DNA of 64,000 bases from Streptomyces fagopyri (GTDB lineage Bacteria; Actinomycetota; Actinomycetes; Streptomycetales; Streptomycetaceae), in NCBI RefSeq assembly GCF_009498275.1, contig NZ_CP045643.1, positions 310,001 to 374,000 of the forward strand. The letters are read 5' to 3'. A program made the position numbers and the translations under genes. The notes beneath the pieces were generated by a model that saw nothing but the letters and a program-made list of their open reading frames with translations, was not told where the DNA came from and ran no database searches. Shown here one piece after another: positions 51,207 through 60,646 of this stretch (the stretch's first letter is position 1; the number at the start of each line of letters is the position of its first letter).

Positions 51207-51353
51207 ATGAGACTCATGCACATCGGCGAGCCCGGGATCCCCGGAGACCGGGAGGCCGGCCCGAGGGACGTCGCGTACGGGACCGACGCTCCCGGCCACG
51301 GCATCCCCGTCGGCGACGGCACGGGCGCACTTCATCCGCGGACCGGGAGCTGA
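51207..51353 (+). pseudogene. Stub of a FAH-family hydrolase gene (48 codons)
   Basis: A strong ribosome-binding site (AGGAG, five bases before ATG 51207) starts a 48-residue frame reading MRLMHIGEPG, then a region ending ALHPRTGS. The beginning matches the MRLxRxGxxG opening of FAH-family enzymes such as that at 38987, but nothing of the catalytic fold follows. The sequence after residue 12 is Gly/Asp/Pro-rich. The stop lies three bases before the GH39 start, so the stub may now act as a leader that couples translation into GH39. An internal deletion of a full gene is the simplest origin. Confidence 0.5.
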
Positions 51354-51356
51354 GCC

Positions 51357-52940
51357 ATGGAACCGGATCTCGACCTCACACTCGACTTCGCCGGCGCACC
51401 CGATGCGCCGTTGGACCACTTCTGGAGCCGTGTCGTCGGCGCCGGCCGAGCGAACGAGGGACTGCGCGCCGACTGGCAGGGCCAGTTGGCGCAGGCGCAC
51501 CGGCTCGGCGGCTTCGGCTACGTCCGCTTCCACGGCCTGTTCCACGGCGACATGTTCGTCTACCGCGAGATCGACGGCGCGGTGGCGCCCTCCTTCCACT
51601 ACGTCGACCTGCTGTTCGACGCGATCCTCGCCGCCGGCGTGCGGCCGTTCGTCGAGTTCGGCTTCTGCCCGCCGGAGCTCGCCCGCGAGACCGCGACCGT
51701 CTTCTGGTGGGGCGCCAACGGGGCGCCGCCGACCGACTACGCGAAGTGGGCCGAGCTCGTACGCGCCACCGTCGAACACTGGGTCGGGCGCTACGGGATC
51801 GACGAGGTACGCACGTGGTACTTCGAGGTGTGGAACGAGCCGAACCTCGGCCCGTTCTTCCGCGGCACCCGCAGCGAGTACTTCGAGCTGTACCGGGTGT
51901 CGGCCGAGGCGGTGAAGTCGGTCGACCCGACCCTACGCGTCGGTGGCCCGGCCACCAGCAACTTCGTACCGGACTCTCGCTTCGACGGCGAGACCGAGGA
52001 CACCACACAGCACGAGACCGTACTCACCGCCCCCGACCTCGACTCTCTCGACTGGCAGCCGGTGTGGCTGGAGGAGTTCCTGCGATTCTGCGCCGCCAAC
52101 CGGCTCCCGGTCGACTTCATCTCATGCCATCCGTATCCGACCGACTGGGCACTGGACGGGCACGGCAACGGCCGCAAACTCACCCGCGGTGTCGACGCCA
52201 CCCCGACCGATCTGCGCCTGGTGCGCGAGATCGTCGACGCCGGCCCGTACCCGCGGGCCGAGATCCACCTGACCGAGTGGAGTTCGAGTTCCAGCTCGCG
52301 GGACTTCACCCACGACTATCCGCAGGCCGCCGCGTTCGTGGTCCGCTCGGTGCTCGCCTCGATCGGCCTGGTCGACAGCCTCGCCTACTGGACCTTCACC
52401 GATGTCTTCGAGGAGGAGGGCGCCGGCCGCGATCCGTTCCACGGCGGGTTCGGCATGCTCAGCCAGCACGGTGTCGCCAAGCCGACGATGCACGCCTACC
52501 GGATGCTGAACGGGTTGGGCGACCGGCTCGTCCACCGCCAGGACGGCTTGGTGGTCACCCGCCGCGGAACCGGCGTGGCGGCGCTGGCCGTTCACTATCC
52601 GGACGAGGTCGCACTGACCGTCCCCGCGTCGTTCGACACGCGTGACGTCGCCGACCGCACCCTGGCGACGGGGCGACCGCGAGCCCTGCGGCTCCGCATC
52701 GCCGGGCTCGTGCCCGGCGAACGCTACGAGCTGGAAGTGGTCGACGCCGAGAACGGCTGGGCGATGGCGGAGTGGACGCGGCGCGGTCGCGGCACCAACC
52801 CGTCCGTGGCGGACGTCGCCGCGATCCGCGCGAGCGCCGAGCGCGGCGCGGTGACCCGCCTCACCGTCTCCGGCGACGGTGTGCTCGAAGTCGACGCGCG
52901 ACTGCGGCCGTGGGCGATCGCGCTGCTGAACCGCATCTGA
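51357..52940 (+). CDS. Glycoside hydrolase family 39 (beta-xylosidase-type)
   Basis: This is a 527-residue cytoplasmic enzyme without signal peptide. ATG 51357 has GGGAG eight bases upstream. It shows the clan GH-A barrel features. RTWYFEVWNEPNLGPFF holds the acid/base Glu161. AEIHLTEWSSSSSS holds the nucleophile Glu307. FGYVRFHGLFHGDMFVYRE and HYVDLLFDAILAAGVRPFVE are characteristic of GH39. The last 110 residues form the usual beta-sandwich. Family members remove beta-xylosyl or related residues, some from deoxy-sugar-containing glycans. It would trim the imported oligosaccharide inside the cell together with the GH3 enzyme downstream. Confidence 0.9.
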   Translation: MEPDLDLTLDFAGAPDAPLDHFWSRVVGAGRANEGLRADWQGQLAQAHRLGGFGYVRFHGLFHGDMFVYREIDGAVAPSFHYVDLLFDAILAAGVRPFVEFGFCPPELARETATVFWWGANGAPPTDYAKWAELVRATVEHWVGRYGIDEVRTWYFEVWNEPNLGPFFRGTRSEYFELYRVSAEAVKSVDPTLRVGGPATSNFVPDSRFDGETEDTTQHETVLTAPDLDSLDWQPVWLEEFLRFCAANRLPVDFISCHPYPTDWALDGHGNGRKLTRGVDATPTDLRLVREIVDAGPYPRAEIHLTEWSSSSSSRDFTHDYPQAAAFVVRSVLASIGLVDSLAYWTFTDVFEEEGAGRDPFHGGFGMLSQHGVAKPTMHAYRMLNGLGDRLVHRQDGLVVTRRGTGVAALAVHYPDEVALTVPASFDTRDVADRTLATGRPRALRLRIAGLVPGERYELEVVDAENGWAMAEWTRRGRGTNPSVADVAAIRASAERGAVTRLTVSGDGVLEVDARLRPWAIALLNRI

Positions 52941-52962
52941 CAGTCCCTGCGCCGAGAGCCCG

Positions 52963-52983
52963 CGGTGTCCGCCGCGGACACCG
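52963..52983. terminator. Terminator candidate after GH39 gene
   Basis: CGGTGTCCG and CGGACACCG form a 9-bp stem with a 3-nt loop, 22 bp after the stop codon. It probably separates the main operon from GH3. Confidence 0.6.
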
Positions 52984-53022
52984 GCGACGGCCTGCCGCCG
53001 ACCAGGTCCCCCTGCCCACGCC

Positions 53023-53062
53023 GTCCGGTCCGGTCCGGTCCGGTCCGGTCCGGTCCGGTCCG
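53023..53062. repeat. Pentanucleotide tandem repeat (GTCCG)8
   Basis: Eight uninterrupted copies of GTCCG in the 342-bp gap between the GH39 and GH3 genes. The repeat is noncoding. The unit number is not a multiple of three, so it would cause frame changes in a gene; here it changes only spacing upstream of GH3. Confidence 0.95.
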
Positions 53063-53282
53063 GGTCACGGAAGGCGGTCGGGGTCGCGCCGGTCAGCTTG
53101 CGGTCCGCACCGCCCGCTTCGTCCCCGGCCCGGGCCCGGGCCGTACCGTCTGGCGCCACCGGCCCCGACGCTCACGGGGCCCGCCCGGAGCACGGATCAC
53201 AGCAACCCGGCCGCCTGGCTCCCGGACAGCCGGTCCCTCGTGAGACCGGGGAGGTCACCTTCCCGATTAAGGACAGCCGCAC

Positions 53283-55673
53283 ATGACCACTGTTGCGAAA
53301 AGCACTGAAGGCGCCGCCGGGACGAAGCTCTGGCGTGATGCCTCCGCCCCGGCAGACGACCGCGTACGGGACCTGATGTCCCGGATGTCGCTGCGGGAGA
53401 AGGTCGCACAGCTCTCGGGGATATGGGTCGGGGCCGACCCGACCGACGGCCAGGTGGCCCCGCAGCACGAGTCGGCGCCGAAACCGGCGCCCTGGCCCGA
53501 CCTGATCCGCCACGGTGTGGGCCAGATGACCCGCCTGTACGGCACCGCACCGGTGGACCCGGTGGCCGAGGCGCAAGTCGTCGCCGCCACCCAGCGCCAG
53601 ATCACCGCGACCGGTCCCGGCATCCCCGCGATCGTCCACGAGGAGTGCCTGACCGGCCTCGCCGCCTGGCAAGCCCCGATCTACCCCGCACCCCTGTCCT
53701 GGGGCGCGAGCTTCGACCCGGACCTCGTCCGCCGCATGGCCGTCCAGATCGGCTCGACCATGCGCCGCCTGGGCATCCACCAGGGACTGGCCCCCGTCCT
53801 CGACGTCACCCGGGACCTGCGCTGGGGCCGCACCGAAGAGACCATCGCCGAGGACCCCTACCTCGTCTCCACGATCGGCGCCGCGTACGTGTCCGGGCTG
53901 GAATCCACAGGCGTCGTCGCCACCGTCAAACACTTCGCCGGCTACAGCACCTCCCGCGCCGGACGCAACCTCGCCCCGGTGTCCATCGGCCCACGAGAAC
54001 TGGCCGACGTCATCCTTCCGCCGTTCGAGGCCGCGCTGCGGGCCGGCGTGCGATCGGTGATGAACTCCTACACCGACCTCGACGGCGTCCCCTCCGCAGC
54101 CGACGCCTCACTCCTGACCGAGCGGCTCCGCGGCACCTACGGCTTCACCGGCACCGTGGTGTCCGACTACTTCGCCATTCCCTTCCTGGAGACCTGGCAC
54201 AAGACGGCGGGCTCCAGCTCCGAGGCCGCGGCCCAGGCCCTGGCCGCGGGCATCGACGTCGAACTGCCCAACGCCGACTGCTACGGAGCTCCCTTGCTGG
54301 AGGCGGTCGAGTCGGGCCTGGTGGACCTGGCACTCATCGACCGCGCGGTGGAGCGCGTGCTGACCCAGAAGTGTCAGCTCGGCCTGCTCGACGCCAACTG
54401 GTCGCCGCAGCCCCCCATCCTGGGTGAGTCCGAAGCCGTGACCAAGGCCGATGCACAGGCGGGGAGAACGGCCGGATCGCCGCTCGACGACGCGTCCACC
54501 CGCGCGCTCGCGGCGGCACTGGCCCGCCGCTCGATCGTCCTCCTGCGCAACGAAGCGGCAGCCCTGCCCCTGGCGGCCGGGGCGCGCCTGGCCGTCGTGG
54601 GTCCGCGCGCGAACGTCGCGGACGCGATGTTCGGCTGCTACTCGTTCCCACGGCACGTCGGGCTCCGCCACCCGGACGTGCCACTCGGCATCGAGGTGGA
54701 AACCGTTCTCGACGCGCTTCGCCAGGACTCTGCCGGGTACGCGGTGACCTTCGCGGAGGGCTGCACGGTCACCGGCGGCGACGCGGAGACCGTCGCAGAG
54801 GCCGCCGCGGCAGCCCGCGAGGCGGACGTGTGCGTGGCTGTGCTCGGCGACACCGCCGGCCTGTTCGGCACCGGCACCTCCGGCGAGGGCTGCGACGTCA
54901 CCGATCTGCGTCTGCCCGGCCGGCAGGGCGACCTGCTCGACGCTCTCATCGCGACGGGAACGCCGGTGGTCGTCGTGCTCCTCGTCGGCCGCCCCTACGA
55001 ACTGTCCCGGTACGCCGACCGACTGGCCGGCATCGTCTGCGCCTTCTTCCCCGGCGAGGAGGGCGGCGGCGCGATCGCGGACGTCCTCGCCGGCCGTACG
55101 GAGCCGGCGGGGCGCCTGCCCGTGGGATTCCCCGCCGAGGGGGCGAACCAGCCCTCGACCTACCTCGCCGCCGCGCTCGGCCGGCAGAACGTCCTCAGCC
55201 CGATGGTGGACCAGACCGCGCTGTTCCCCTTCGGACACGGGCTGTCGTACAACCCGGCGGTCTGGGCACGGGTGGAGTCGACGGGATCCGGAACCTGGCC
55301 GACCGACGGCACCTGCCGCGTCGCGGTGACGCTGCGGAACACCGGTACCACCGCCACCAGCGAGGTCGTCCAGATCTACCTCCACGACCTCGTCGCCGAG
55401 GTGGCGCGCCCCGTCCAACTCCTCGTCGCCGCACCCCGGGTGGACCTCGCCCCGGGTGCGACCCGCACGGTTCTCGTCGACCTGCACGCCGACCAGACGT
55501 CGTACACCGGACTGGCCGGCCGGCGCATCGTCGACCCCGGGGACGTCGAACTCTGGGTGGGCGCGTCCAGCACCGACATCCGCACGACCCTTCCCGTCCG
55601 CCTCACCGGCCCGCGCCGCGAGGTGGGCTTCGACCGGCGTTTCCAGCCCGAGGTGTCGTTCGTCGAGGGGTGA
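53283..55673 (+). CDS. Glycoside hydrolase family 3
   Basis: This is a 796-residue cytoplasmic enzyme. AAGGA precedes ATG 53283. The (beta/alpha)8 domain includes VGQMTRLYGT, IPAIVHEECLTGLAA, LAPVLDVTRDLRWGRTEET and VVATVKHFAGYS. The nucleophile is Asp295 in GTVVSDYFAIPF. The second alpha/beta domain (SIVLLRNEAAALPLAAGARL) supplies the acid/base side, and a FnIII-like domain (LFPFGHGLSYNP onward) ends the protein. Sequence around the nucleophile (SDYFAI) is that of beta-xylosidase or beta-glucosidase-type members acting on oligosaccharides. It is probably a separate transcription unit serving the same locus, with its own 340-bp leader containing the (GTCCG)8 repeat. Confidence 0.92.
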   Translation: MTTVAKSTEGAAGTKLWRDASAPADDRVRDLMSRMSLREKVAQLSGIWVGADPTDGQVAPQHESAPKPAPWPDLIRHGVGQMTRLYGTAPVDPVAEAQVVAATQRQITATGPGIPAIVHEECLTGLAAWQAPIYPAPLSWGASFDPDLVRRMAVQIGSTMRRLGIHQGLAPVLDVTRDLRWGRTEETIAEDPYLVSTIGAAYVSGLESTGVVATVKHFAGYSTSRAGRNLAPVSIGPRELADVILPPFEAALRAGVRSVMNSYTDLDGVPSAADASLLTERLRGTYGFTGTVVSDYFAIPFLETWHKTAGSSSEAAAQALAAGIDVELPNADCYGAPLLEAVESGLVDLALIDRAVERVLTQKCQLGLLDANWSPQPPILGESEAVTKADAQAGRTAGSPLDDASTRALAAALARRSIVLLRNEAAALPLAAGARLAVVGPRANVADAMFGCYSFPRHVGLRHPDVPLGIEVETVLDALRQDSAGYAVTFAEGCTVTGGDAETVAEAAAAAREADVCVAVLGDTAGLFGTGTSGEGCDVTDLRLPGRQGDLLDALIATGTPVVVVLLVGRPYELSRYADRLAGIVCAFFPGEEGGGAIADVLAGRTEPAGRLPVGFPAEGANQPSTYLAAALGRQNVLSPMVDQTALFPFGHGLSYNPAVWARVESTGSGTWPTDGTCRVAVTLRNTGTTATSEVVQIYLHDLVAEVARPVQLLVAAPRVDLAPGATRTVLVDLHADQTSYTGLAGRRIVDPGDVELWVGASSTDIRTTLPVRLTGPRREVGFDRRFQPEVSFVEG

Positions 55674-55702
55674 GGAGCCGACCACGCATCGAGGATGTTC
55701 CC

Positions 55703-55729
55703 TGGCCGGCATCGTTGTTCCGCCGGCCA
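55703..55729. terminator. Possible terminator between convergent genes
   Basis: TGGCCGGC and GCCGGCCA (8 bp) with an 11-nt loop lie 30 bp after the GH3 stop; the VOC gene converges from the other side. Confidence 0.45.
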
Positions 55730-55839
55730 TCCCCCTCGGACTGCTCGCCCGCGTTGAGGACAAGCCTGGTCGTGGCGGTGCTCCGGGGCCGGAGCGATGC
55801 CGGCCTCAGAGCACCGCAGGAGTGCCGGGCGCACAGGGC

Positions 55840-56187
55840 TCAGGCGCGAAGCTGCATGTACTCGAAGACGGAGCCGTCGGGGTGGCGGGCGACGATCCTG
55901 GTGCCGTTGGGAACCTCGTTGGGCGCTTCGAGGATCTCGGCGCCCGCCTTCCCGAGGGCCTCGAGAACGGGGGCCAGGGAGCCGACGATGACGGTCCCGT
56001 TCTGCGAGACGTAGTTCTCAAGCGGCCCGGAGTAGAGCAGGAAGGGTCCTACGAGTGCCAGCTCGAGATCACGGTACGGGAATCGGCGGACTTCCGTCTC
56101 TCCGGTCAATTCCTGGTAGAGAGGGATCGCGTCCTCAAGGTTGTCCACCTCAACGTTCGCGACCATTGCGTGGATGTTGCTGCTCAT
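55840..56187 (-). CDS. VOC (glyoxalase/bleomycin-resistance-fold) protein
   Basis: This is a 115-residue single VOC domain. ATG 56187 has AAGGAAGT six bases upstream. It reads IHAMVANVEVDNLEDAIPLY at the start, where the usual first metal His is present as IHAMVAN. The central EVRRFPYRDLELALVGPFLL and the C-terminal RIVARHPDGSVFEYMQLRA complete the beta-alpha-beta-beta-beta halves, with a final Glu ligand in FEYMQ. The function may be detoxification or binding of a small molecule; it is not determinable. It stands alone, reading toward GH3. Confidence 0.8.
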   Translation of the reverse strand: MSSNIHAMVANVEVDNLEDAIPLYQELTGETEVRRFPYRDLELALVGPFLLYSGPLENYVSQNGTVIVGSLAPVLEALGKAGAEILEAPNEVPNGTRIVARHPDGSVFEYMQLRA

Positions 56188-56418
56188 GGCGTTACTTCCT
56201 TTTTTTGGGTTACAGATCTGGCTGGCTGTACCGCCGGTGCACTTTTGGCGTGCGGCGGAGTTTCTGATTCACCTGACGGTGAAAACCTTGAATCCGTGAG
56301 AGGCGCGGCACTTCTGTCGTCGCTCGACGCTGAGCAGGTCCGGGGCGACTCGCGCACCGGGAAAGCGGGTCTGTCGTCTCCGGGCCGGCAACACGTAACC
56401 GGCGTCATGGAGATGAGG

Positions 56419-57180
56419 TCACCGGACAGCGAGGGTGGTGTCCATTTCCCACATCAGTACCTCCGCGCCGTGAGCGCCTGCACTGATCCGTCGGCCTTCG
56501 GAGTCTGTGATGCGCGCCGCATCCCCTTGGGCGAGGGCGCCGGAGCCTTCGAGGGAGATGCTGCCTCGAGCCACGAAGAGGTGTACGAACGGTGCTGTCG
56601 CCGCCTGCGCCGTCTCGGCCGGGCGCAACCGGGCGACATGCAGAGCCGCGTGCTTCTGCCGGATGGAGATGGCGCGGGTGCCGGAGTGCTTGGACATGCC
56701 CGAGGCCAGGGTCACCCATCCGCCCTGACCGAGCGGCGCGTTGATGTCCAGCTGCTCGTACCCGGGAGTCACATGGGCCGTGTCCGGGAGAACCCACATC
56801 TGGATGAAGTGCACTGGATTCGCGTGCTCCTGGTCACCGGTCAGTGTCCACGAGTCATTCTTCTCGCTGTGCAGAATGCCGGAGCCGGCCGTCATGCGTT
56901 GGGCCAGCCCGGGATAGATGATTCCGTTGTGGCCGGTCGAGTCCTTGTGGACGAGGGCTCCCTCCAGGACCCAGGTCACGATCTCCATGTCCCGGTGGGG
57001 ATGGGTGTCGAAACCGGTGCCCGGCTCGATGGTGTCCTCGTTCGACACGAGCAGCAGCCCGAAGTGGGTGTTGTCGCTGTCGGAGTGAGCGCCGAAGGAG
57101 AAGGAGTTGAGTGATCGCAGCCACTCGGTGCGCGCGAGATGGCGGGAGGGGGAACGGCGTATGTCGATGGCGGCGCGCAA
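56419..57180 (-). CDS. Pirin-family bicupin (YhhW-like)
   Basis: This is a 253-residue protein. The N-terminal cupin has the pirin metal signature: FDTHPHRDMEIVTWVLEG with two His, then GSGILHSEKN with the third His and Glu. SFGAHSDSDNTHFGLLLVSN precedes it. The C-terminal cupin is degenerate (HLFVARGSISLEGSGALAQG). Pirins of this subgroup can act as quercetin 2,3-dioxygenases or redox-responsive regulators. The start is TTG 57180 with AAGGAAG at about eight bases; no ATG is nearby in frame. It is monocistronic, with about 230 bp to the VOC gene. Confidence 0.88.
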   Translation of the reverse strand: MRAAIDIRRSPSRHLARTEWLRSLNSFSFGAHSDSDNTHFGLLLVSNEDTIEPGTGFDTHPHRDMEIVTWVLEGALVHKDSTGHNGIIYPGLAQRMTAGSGILHSEKNDSWTLTGDQEHANPVHFIQMWVLPDTAHVTPGYEQLDINAPLGQGGWVTLASGMSKHSGTRAISIRQKHAALHVARLRPAETAQAATAPFVHLFVARGSISLEGSGALAQGDAARITDSEGRRISAGAHGAEVLMWEMDTTLAVR

Positions 57181-57611
57181 GGTGGCTTCCTTGGAGGGTG
57201 ACGACAGGGGTTGCTCGTGGGCGGACAGCGGAGCGGTGGCGCCAGGCGGCCACTGCCCGATTTCCGTGGGGCGCTGAGTCGGTCCTGGTAGGGCGTGGGC
57301 ATGTCCGCGACGACCGCATGTGTGGTCATGAACACGAGACCATTCGGGTGGGACTACCTACAGCCCGGCCGGCGCTTGCCGGATCCAGCGACACAGGGAT
57401 CACATACCGGGGCATAAGCGCCTCGGTCTCAGGATCAGCAAAACACATATGGACGATCGGGTCAAGAACTGGCCGGCGCTGCTGGTGGGAGTCCTACGGA
57501 CATGCCGGCATGCGGGGTGCGGCGTCGACCCGCGACGTGCGGCCCCGTCGCCTACCGGCCAGGAAGAAGCCACGGCCCCAGACTCTCCTCCGATGATCCA
57601 GCAGGCCGCTC
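57181..57611. other. Intergenic, no supported gene
   Basis: Contains the pirin gene's leader and the 3' flank of the transporter gene. Overlapping frames are compositional only. Confidence 0.45.
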
Positions 57612-58583
57612 CTACGCGGAGGAAGGCCGCGGCGCCGCTGGGGGGAGGAACTGGTGTCGCGCCATGGCCACCAGCGTCCGTACCGCGATGGCTCCCACGA
57701 GTACGGTCGGGGCGGCCAGGAGGAGGTAGGACAGAACACGTTCGCCAGGAGGGTGACCGGTGCTGGTCCAGTGCAATCCGGTGGTTGCCACCGTCGACCA
57801 GGAGAAGGTGAAAGCCCAGAAGCCCGGCGCGAACTTCAGGCGCAGGAACACGGGGAGTAGTCGTATCTGGGCGAGGACCATCAGCAGGCAGTAGCCGACC
57901 AGCACAGCCGAGAGCCGGTCGATACGGTCATGGTTGAGGGCGAAGCAGGCGACGCTCGCCATGGAGGCGGGTACTACCTCGATGGCGAGCGTCGGCGTGA
58001 GGCCGGGCGGCATCGGAGGCCGGAAGAAGAGCCGGGCCAGGATCATCGAGCCCAGGACGACCCACGAGATGATACCCAACCCGAACATGAGTTCGGCCAC
58101 GCGTTCCTGCCCGACTTGCACGGCACTGAAGGCGGCGACGAGACCACCACCGGTGGCGGGCAGAAAGTAACCCGGGTGGAGCTGGTCCAGATCGAGCGGG
58201 CCGTATATCCATTGTCCGGTGTACCAGCCGGCCGCGAGCAGCGTCAGGACGATGAGGACGTCGACGACTGTCCGGCCGGCGTCGGGGGCGTACGGGGCTA
58301 TGCCCTGCGCTGCGAGGAGCATCGGCGTGATGACCGCCAGTGAACCGAACGGGCTCCCGACGCTGTCCATCATGTCGGCCACGAAGGCTCCCCGGACCGA
58401 TACCGCGTAGCGCAGATACAGCAACAGCGTCACGCACCAGACGACCGCGGCGAGCGCGACCAGGGCACGGCCCACGTCAATCGGCACGGAGCCTTCACGG
58501 GCTGCCGTGAGCCAGGTGCCGGCCAGGCCCGCGAGGCCCAGAGATATTCCGAAGAAGGGAAGAGGTATGCGCGGCACGGCCAT
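57612..58583 (-). CDS. TDT-family transporter (TehA/SLAC1-like, C4-dicarboxylate or anion)
   Basis: This is a 323-residue membrane protein with ten hydrophobic helices. The first reads PLPFFGISLGLAGLAGTWL, typical of the tellurite-resistance/dicarboxylate family, followed by LVALAAVVWCVTLLLYLRY. DSVGSPFGSLAVITPMLLAA lies around the conserved pore Phe/Ser region, and FLPATGGGLVAAFSAVQVG marks helix 5-6. Substrates in the family include malate, tellurite and chloride/nitrate; none can be assigned. ATG 58583 was chosen; a TTG seven codons upstream (58604) is possible. The C-terminal tail is Pro/Ala-rich. Confidence 0.85.
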   Translation of the reverse strand: MAVPRIPLPFFGISLGLAGLAGTWLTAAREGSVPIDVGRALVALAAVVWCVTLLLYLRYAVSVRGAFVADMMDSVGSPFGSLAVITPMLLAAQGIAPYAPDAGRTVVDVLIVLTLLAAGWYTGQWIYGPLDLDQLHPGYFLPATGGGLVAAFSAVQVGQERVAELMFGLGIISWVVLGSMILARLFFRPPMPPGLTPTLAIEVVPASMASVACFALNHDRIDRLSAVLVGYCLLMVLAQIRLLPVFLRLKFAPGFWAFTFSWSTVATTGLHWTSTGHPPGERVLSYLLLAAPTVLVGAIAVRTLVAMARHQFLPPAAPRPSSA

Positions 58584-58839
58584 ATCCAAAACCTCTGGTT
58601 CCAAGGGTCATGTCAGGCTTCGCTGGCGTCCCCTCGTGCGGGACCCGGCCAGGCGGGGGCGGCTCCCACGAAGCGTGCGCCGCCGCGGAATCCCGTCCCC
58701 GAATCCGGTGGTTCTATCGAGTCTGCATCGGTACGTGCTGCACCGCCCGCGCAGCGCGGTGCAGCACACGGCACTTGTGAAAGCCCGAGGCCCACGCGCT
58801 GTGGGATGCCGGTCGGAGGCTGGTCATACACACTAGAGT

Positions 58840-59130
58840 CCTGGAGACGTCCAGCCCGGATCGGGAAGCTCTCCGACTTCTGGGACGGCAGTGAGGAGGC
58901 GCATAGGGGTGGGCACTTCCCGATTGCGCGGGTGATGGTGGAGCGGGCGACACCGAACGGCACAGCGAGGACACCCCGCTGCGTGCGTGAGGTCGTGCCC
59001 CAGATGAACGAGCGGGGCCGCAAGTCGGTCTCGACGAAGGCAAGTTGACGGCGGGCGACGGCCTCCACGGCCTGCTTCCCCACTCCGCCCGGCGCGACAT
59101 GACGGCCGCCTTCGACCTGGCCGTGCCGTG
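58840..59130 (-). pseudogene. IS (DDE_Tnp_4-type) transposase N-terminal relic with frameshift
   Basis: On the minus strand one frame gives LVHLGHDLTHA and then, after an indel, another frame gives VLAVPFGVARSTITRAIGK. Together they reproduce the HTH of IS5-type DDE_Tnp_4 transposases (normally LTHAxLAxLFGVDRSTITRAI). The catalytic part is missing. It fills the gap between the transporter and aldehyde dehydrogenase genes. Confidence 0.55.
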
Positions 59131-59200
59131 GCACGGCCAAGTCCTCTGTCCGGACAGGCCAGATGAAGCCGGGGGATCCCCGCTGCCACGCACCAAACCG

Positions 59201-60646
59201 TCAGAGTTCCAGGTCGGTCAGAACCAGGACTCGCTCGTAGGTGTAGTCCTCCATCGCGGACTTCAAGCCCTCGCGGCCTACGCCCGACTGCTTGGCGCCG
59301 CCGTACGGCATCTGGTCGGCGCGGTAGGACGGGACGTCACCGATGATCACGCCGCCGACCTCGAGCGCGCGGTGCGCACGGAAAGCGACCTGCAGGTTTC
59401 GGGTGAACACGCCCGCGTGGAGGCCGTATTTGGAATCGTTGACCGCGGCGAACGCCTCCGCCTCGCCGTCCACCTTCGTCACGGTCAGGACCGGACCGAA
59501 CACTTCCTCGCAGGCGAGTGTGGTGTCCGTCGGGACGCTGGTGAGCACGGTGGGTGCGTAGGACGCGCCTTCGCGCGTGCCACCGGTATGGAGTGTGGCG
59601 CCTGACGCCACCGCCTCGTCGACCCACGACGCGACACGCACGGCAGCTCCTTCGCTGACGAGCGGGCCGACGTCCGTGGCGGCGTCCGACGGGTCACCGG
59701 TGACCTGGGCTTCGACAGCCGCGACGATCCGCGGCAGCAGACGGTCGTAGATGGCGGCGTCCGCGATGACGCGTTGCACGGAGATGCACGACTGGCCACC
59801 CTGATAGTTGGAGAAGGTCGCGATGCGGGTCGCGGCCCAGTCCAGCTCTTCGTCGGAGGCGTAGTCGCCCAGGACGACCGCTGCGCCGTTGCCGCCGAGC
59901 TCCAGGGTGCAGTGTTTGCGCGGCACCGAGTCCATGATCGCGTAACCGACCCTTTCCGAGCCGGTGAAGGAGATCACCGGAAGGCGCTCGTCCTGGACCA
60001 GCGCGGGCATGCGGTCGTTGTCGACCGGCAGGATCGACCACGAGCCGCGCGGCAGGTCGGTCTCGGCCAGCACCTCACCGAGGACCAGGCCGGAAAGAGG
60101 AGTGTTCGGAGCGGGTTTGAGGATGATCGGCACGCCTGCGGCGATGGCGGGGGCCACCTTGTGCGCGCCCTGGTTCAGCGGGAAGTTGAACGGGGTGATG
60201 CCGAGGACCACGCCCTTGGGAAAGCGGCGGGTCAGGGCGAGGCGCCCTCGGCCGCCTGCATCGGTGTCCAGGCGCTGGGCATCGCCGCTGTTGAAGCGGC
60301 GGGCCTCCTCGGAGGCGAAACGGAAGACGGAGACGGCCCGGCCGACCTCGCTGCGTGCCCACTTGATCGGCTTGCCGTTCTCGGCGGAAATCAGCTGCGC
60401 CATCTCCTCGGTCCGCTCGGCCAGGCGCTTGGCCACGTGGTCCAGGGCGGCGGCACGCAGATGCGCCGGAGTGGCGGCGAACTCCTCCCGCATCGCGTAG
60501 GCGGCGGCGACAGCCTCTTCGACCTGGGCGTCGGTCGGCACAGAAACCGTTCCGACCGGGCGGCCGTCCCATGGAGAGGTCACGTCGAAGGTACTGTCGC
60601 CTTCGGCCGGGCGTCCTGCGAGCCAGAAGGAATGGACAGAAGTCAT
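59201..60646 (-). CDS. NAD(P)-dependent aldehyde dehydrogenase
   Basis: This is a 481-residue ALDH. ATG 60646 has GGAG eight bases upstream; the longer frame reaching 61147 is rejected as it crosses a terminator. Key features are VLGITPFNFPLNQGAHKVAP with the catalytic Asn, PIILKPAPNTPLSG with the cofactor Lys, FTGSERVGYAIM, LELGGNGAAVVLGD with the general base Glu, and YQGGQSCISVQR with the nucleophile Cys287. CEEVFGPVLTV and GREGLKSAMEDYTYERVLVL finish the protein. It looks like the lactaldehyde/glyceraldehyde-type (GapN-like) branch. The physiological aldehyde is unknown. It is separated from the monooxygenase genes by a strong terminator. Confidence 0.92.
   Translation of the reverse strand: MTSVHSFWLAGRPAEGDSTFDVTSPWDGRPVGTVSVPTDAQVEEAVAAAYAMREEFAATPAHLRAAALDHVAKRLAERTEEMAQLISAENGKPIKWARSEVGRAVSVFRFASEEARRFNSGDAQRLDTDAGGRGRLALTRRFPKGVVLGITPFNFPLNQGAHKVAPAIAAGVPIILKPAPNTPLSGLVLGEVLAETDLPRGSWSILPVDNDRMPALVQDERLPVISFTGSERVGYAIMDSVPRKHCTLELGGNGAAVVLGDYASDEELDWAATRIATFSNYQGGQSCISVQRVIADAAIYDRLLPRIVAAVEAQVTGDPSDAATDVGPLVSEGAAVRVASWVDEAVASGATLHTGGTREGASYAPTVLTSVPTDTTLACEEVFGPVLTVTKVDGEAEAFAAVNDSKYGLHAGVFTRNLQVAFRAHRALEVGGVIIGDVPSYRADQMPYGGAKQSGVGREGLKSAMEDYTYERVLVLTDLEL

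Noticed and set aside
53126..53143. Palindrome CGGCCCGGGCCCGGGCCG as a terminator or operator
   Set aside because: It is a low-complexity GC palindrome without loop, close to the GH3 leader; it may be chance in this composition.
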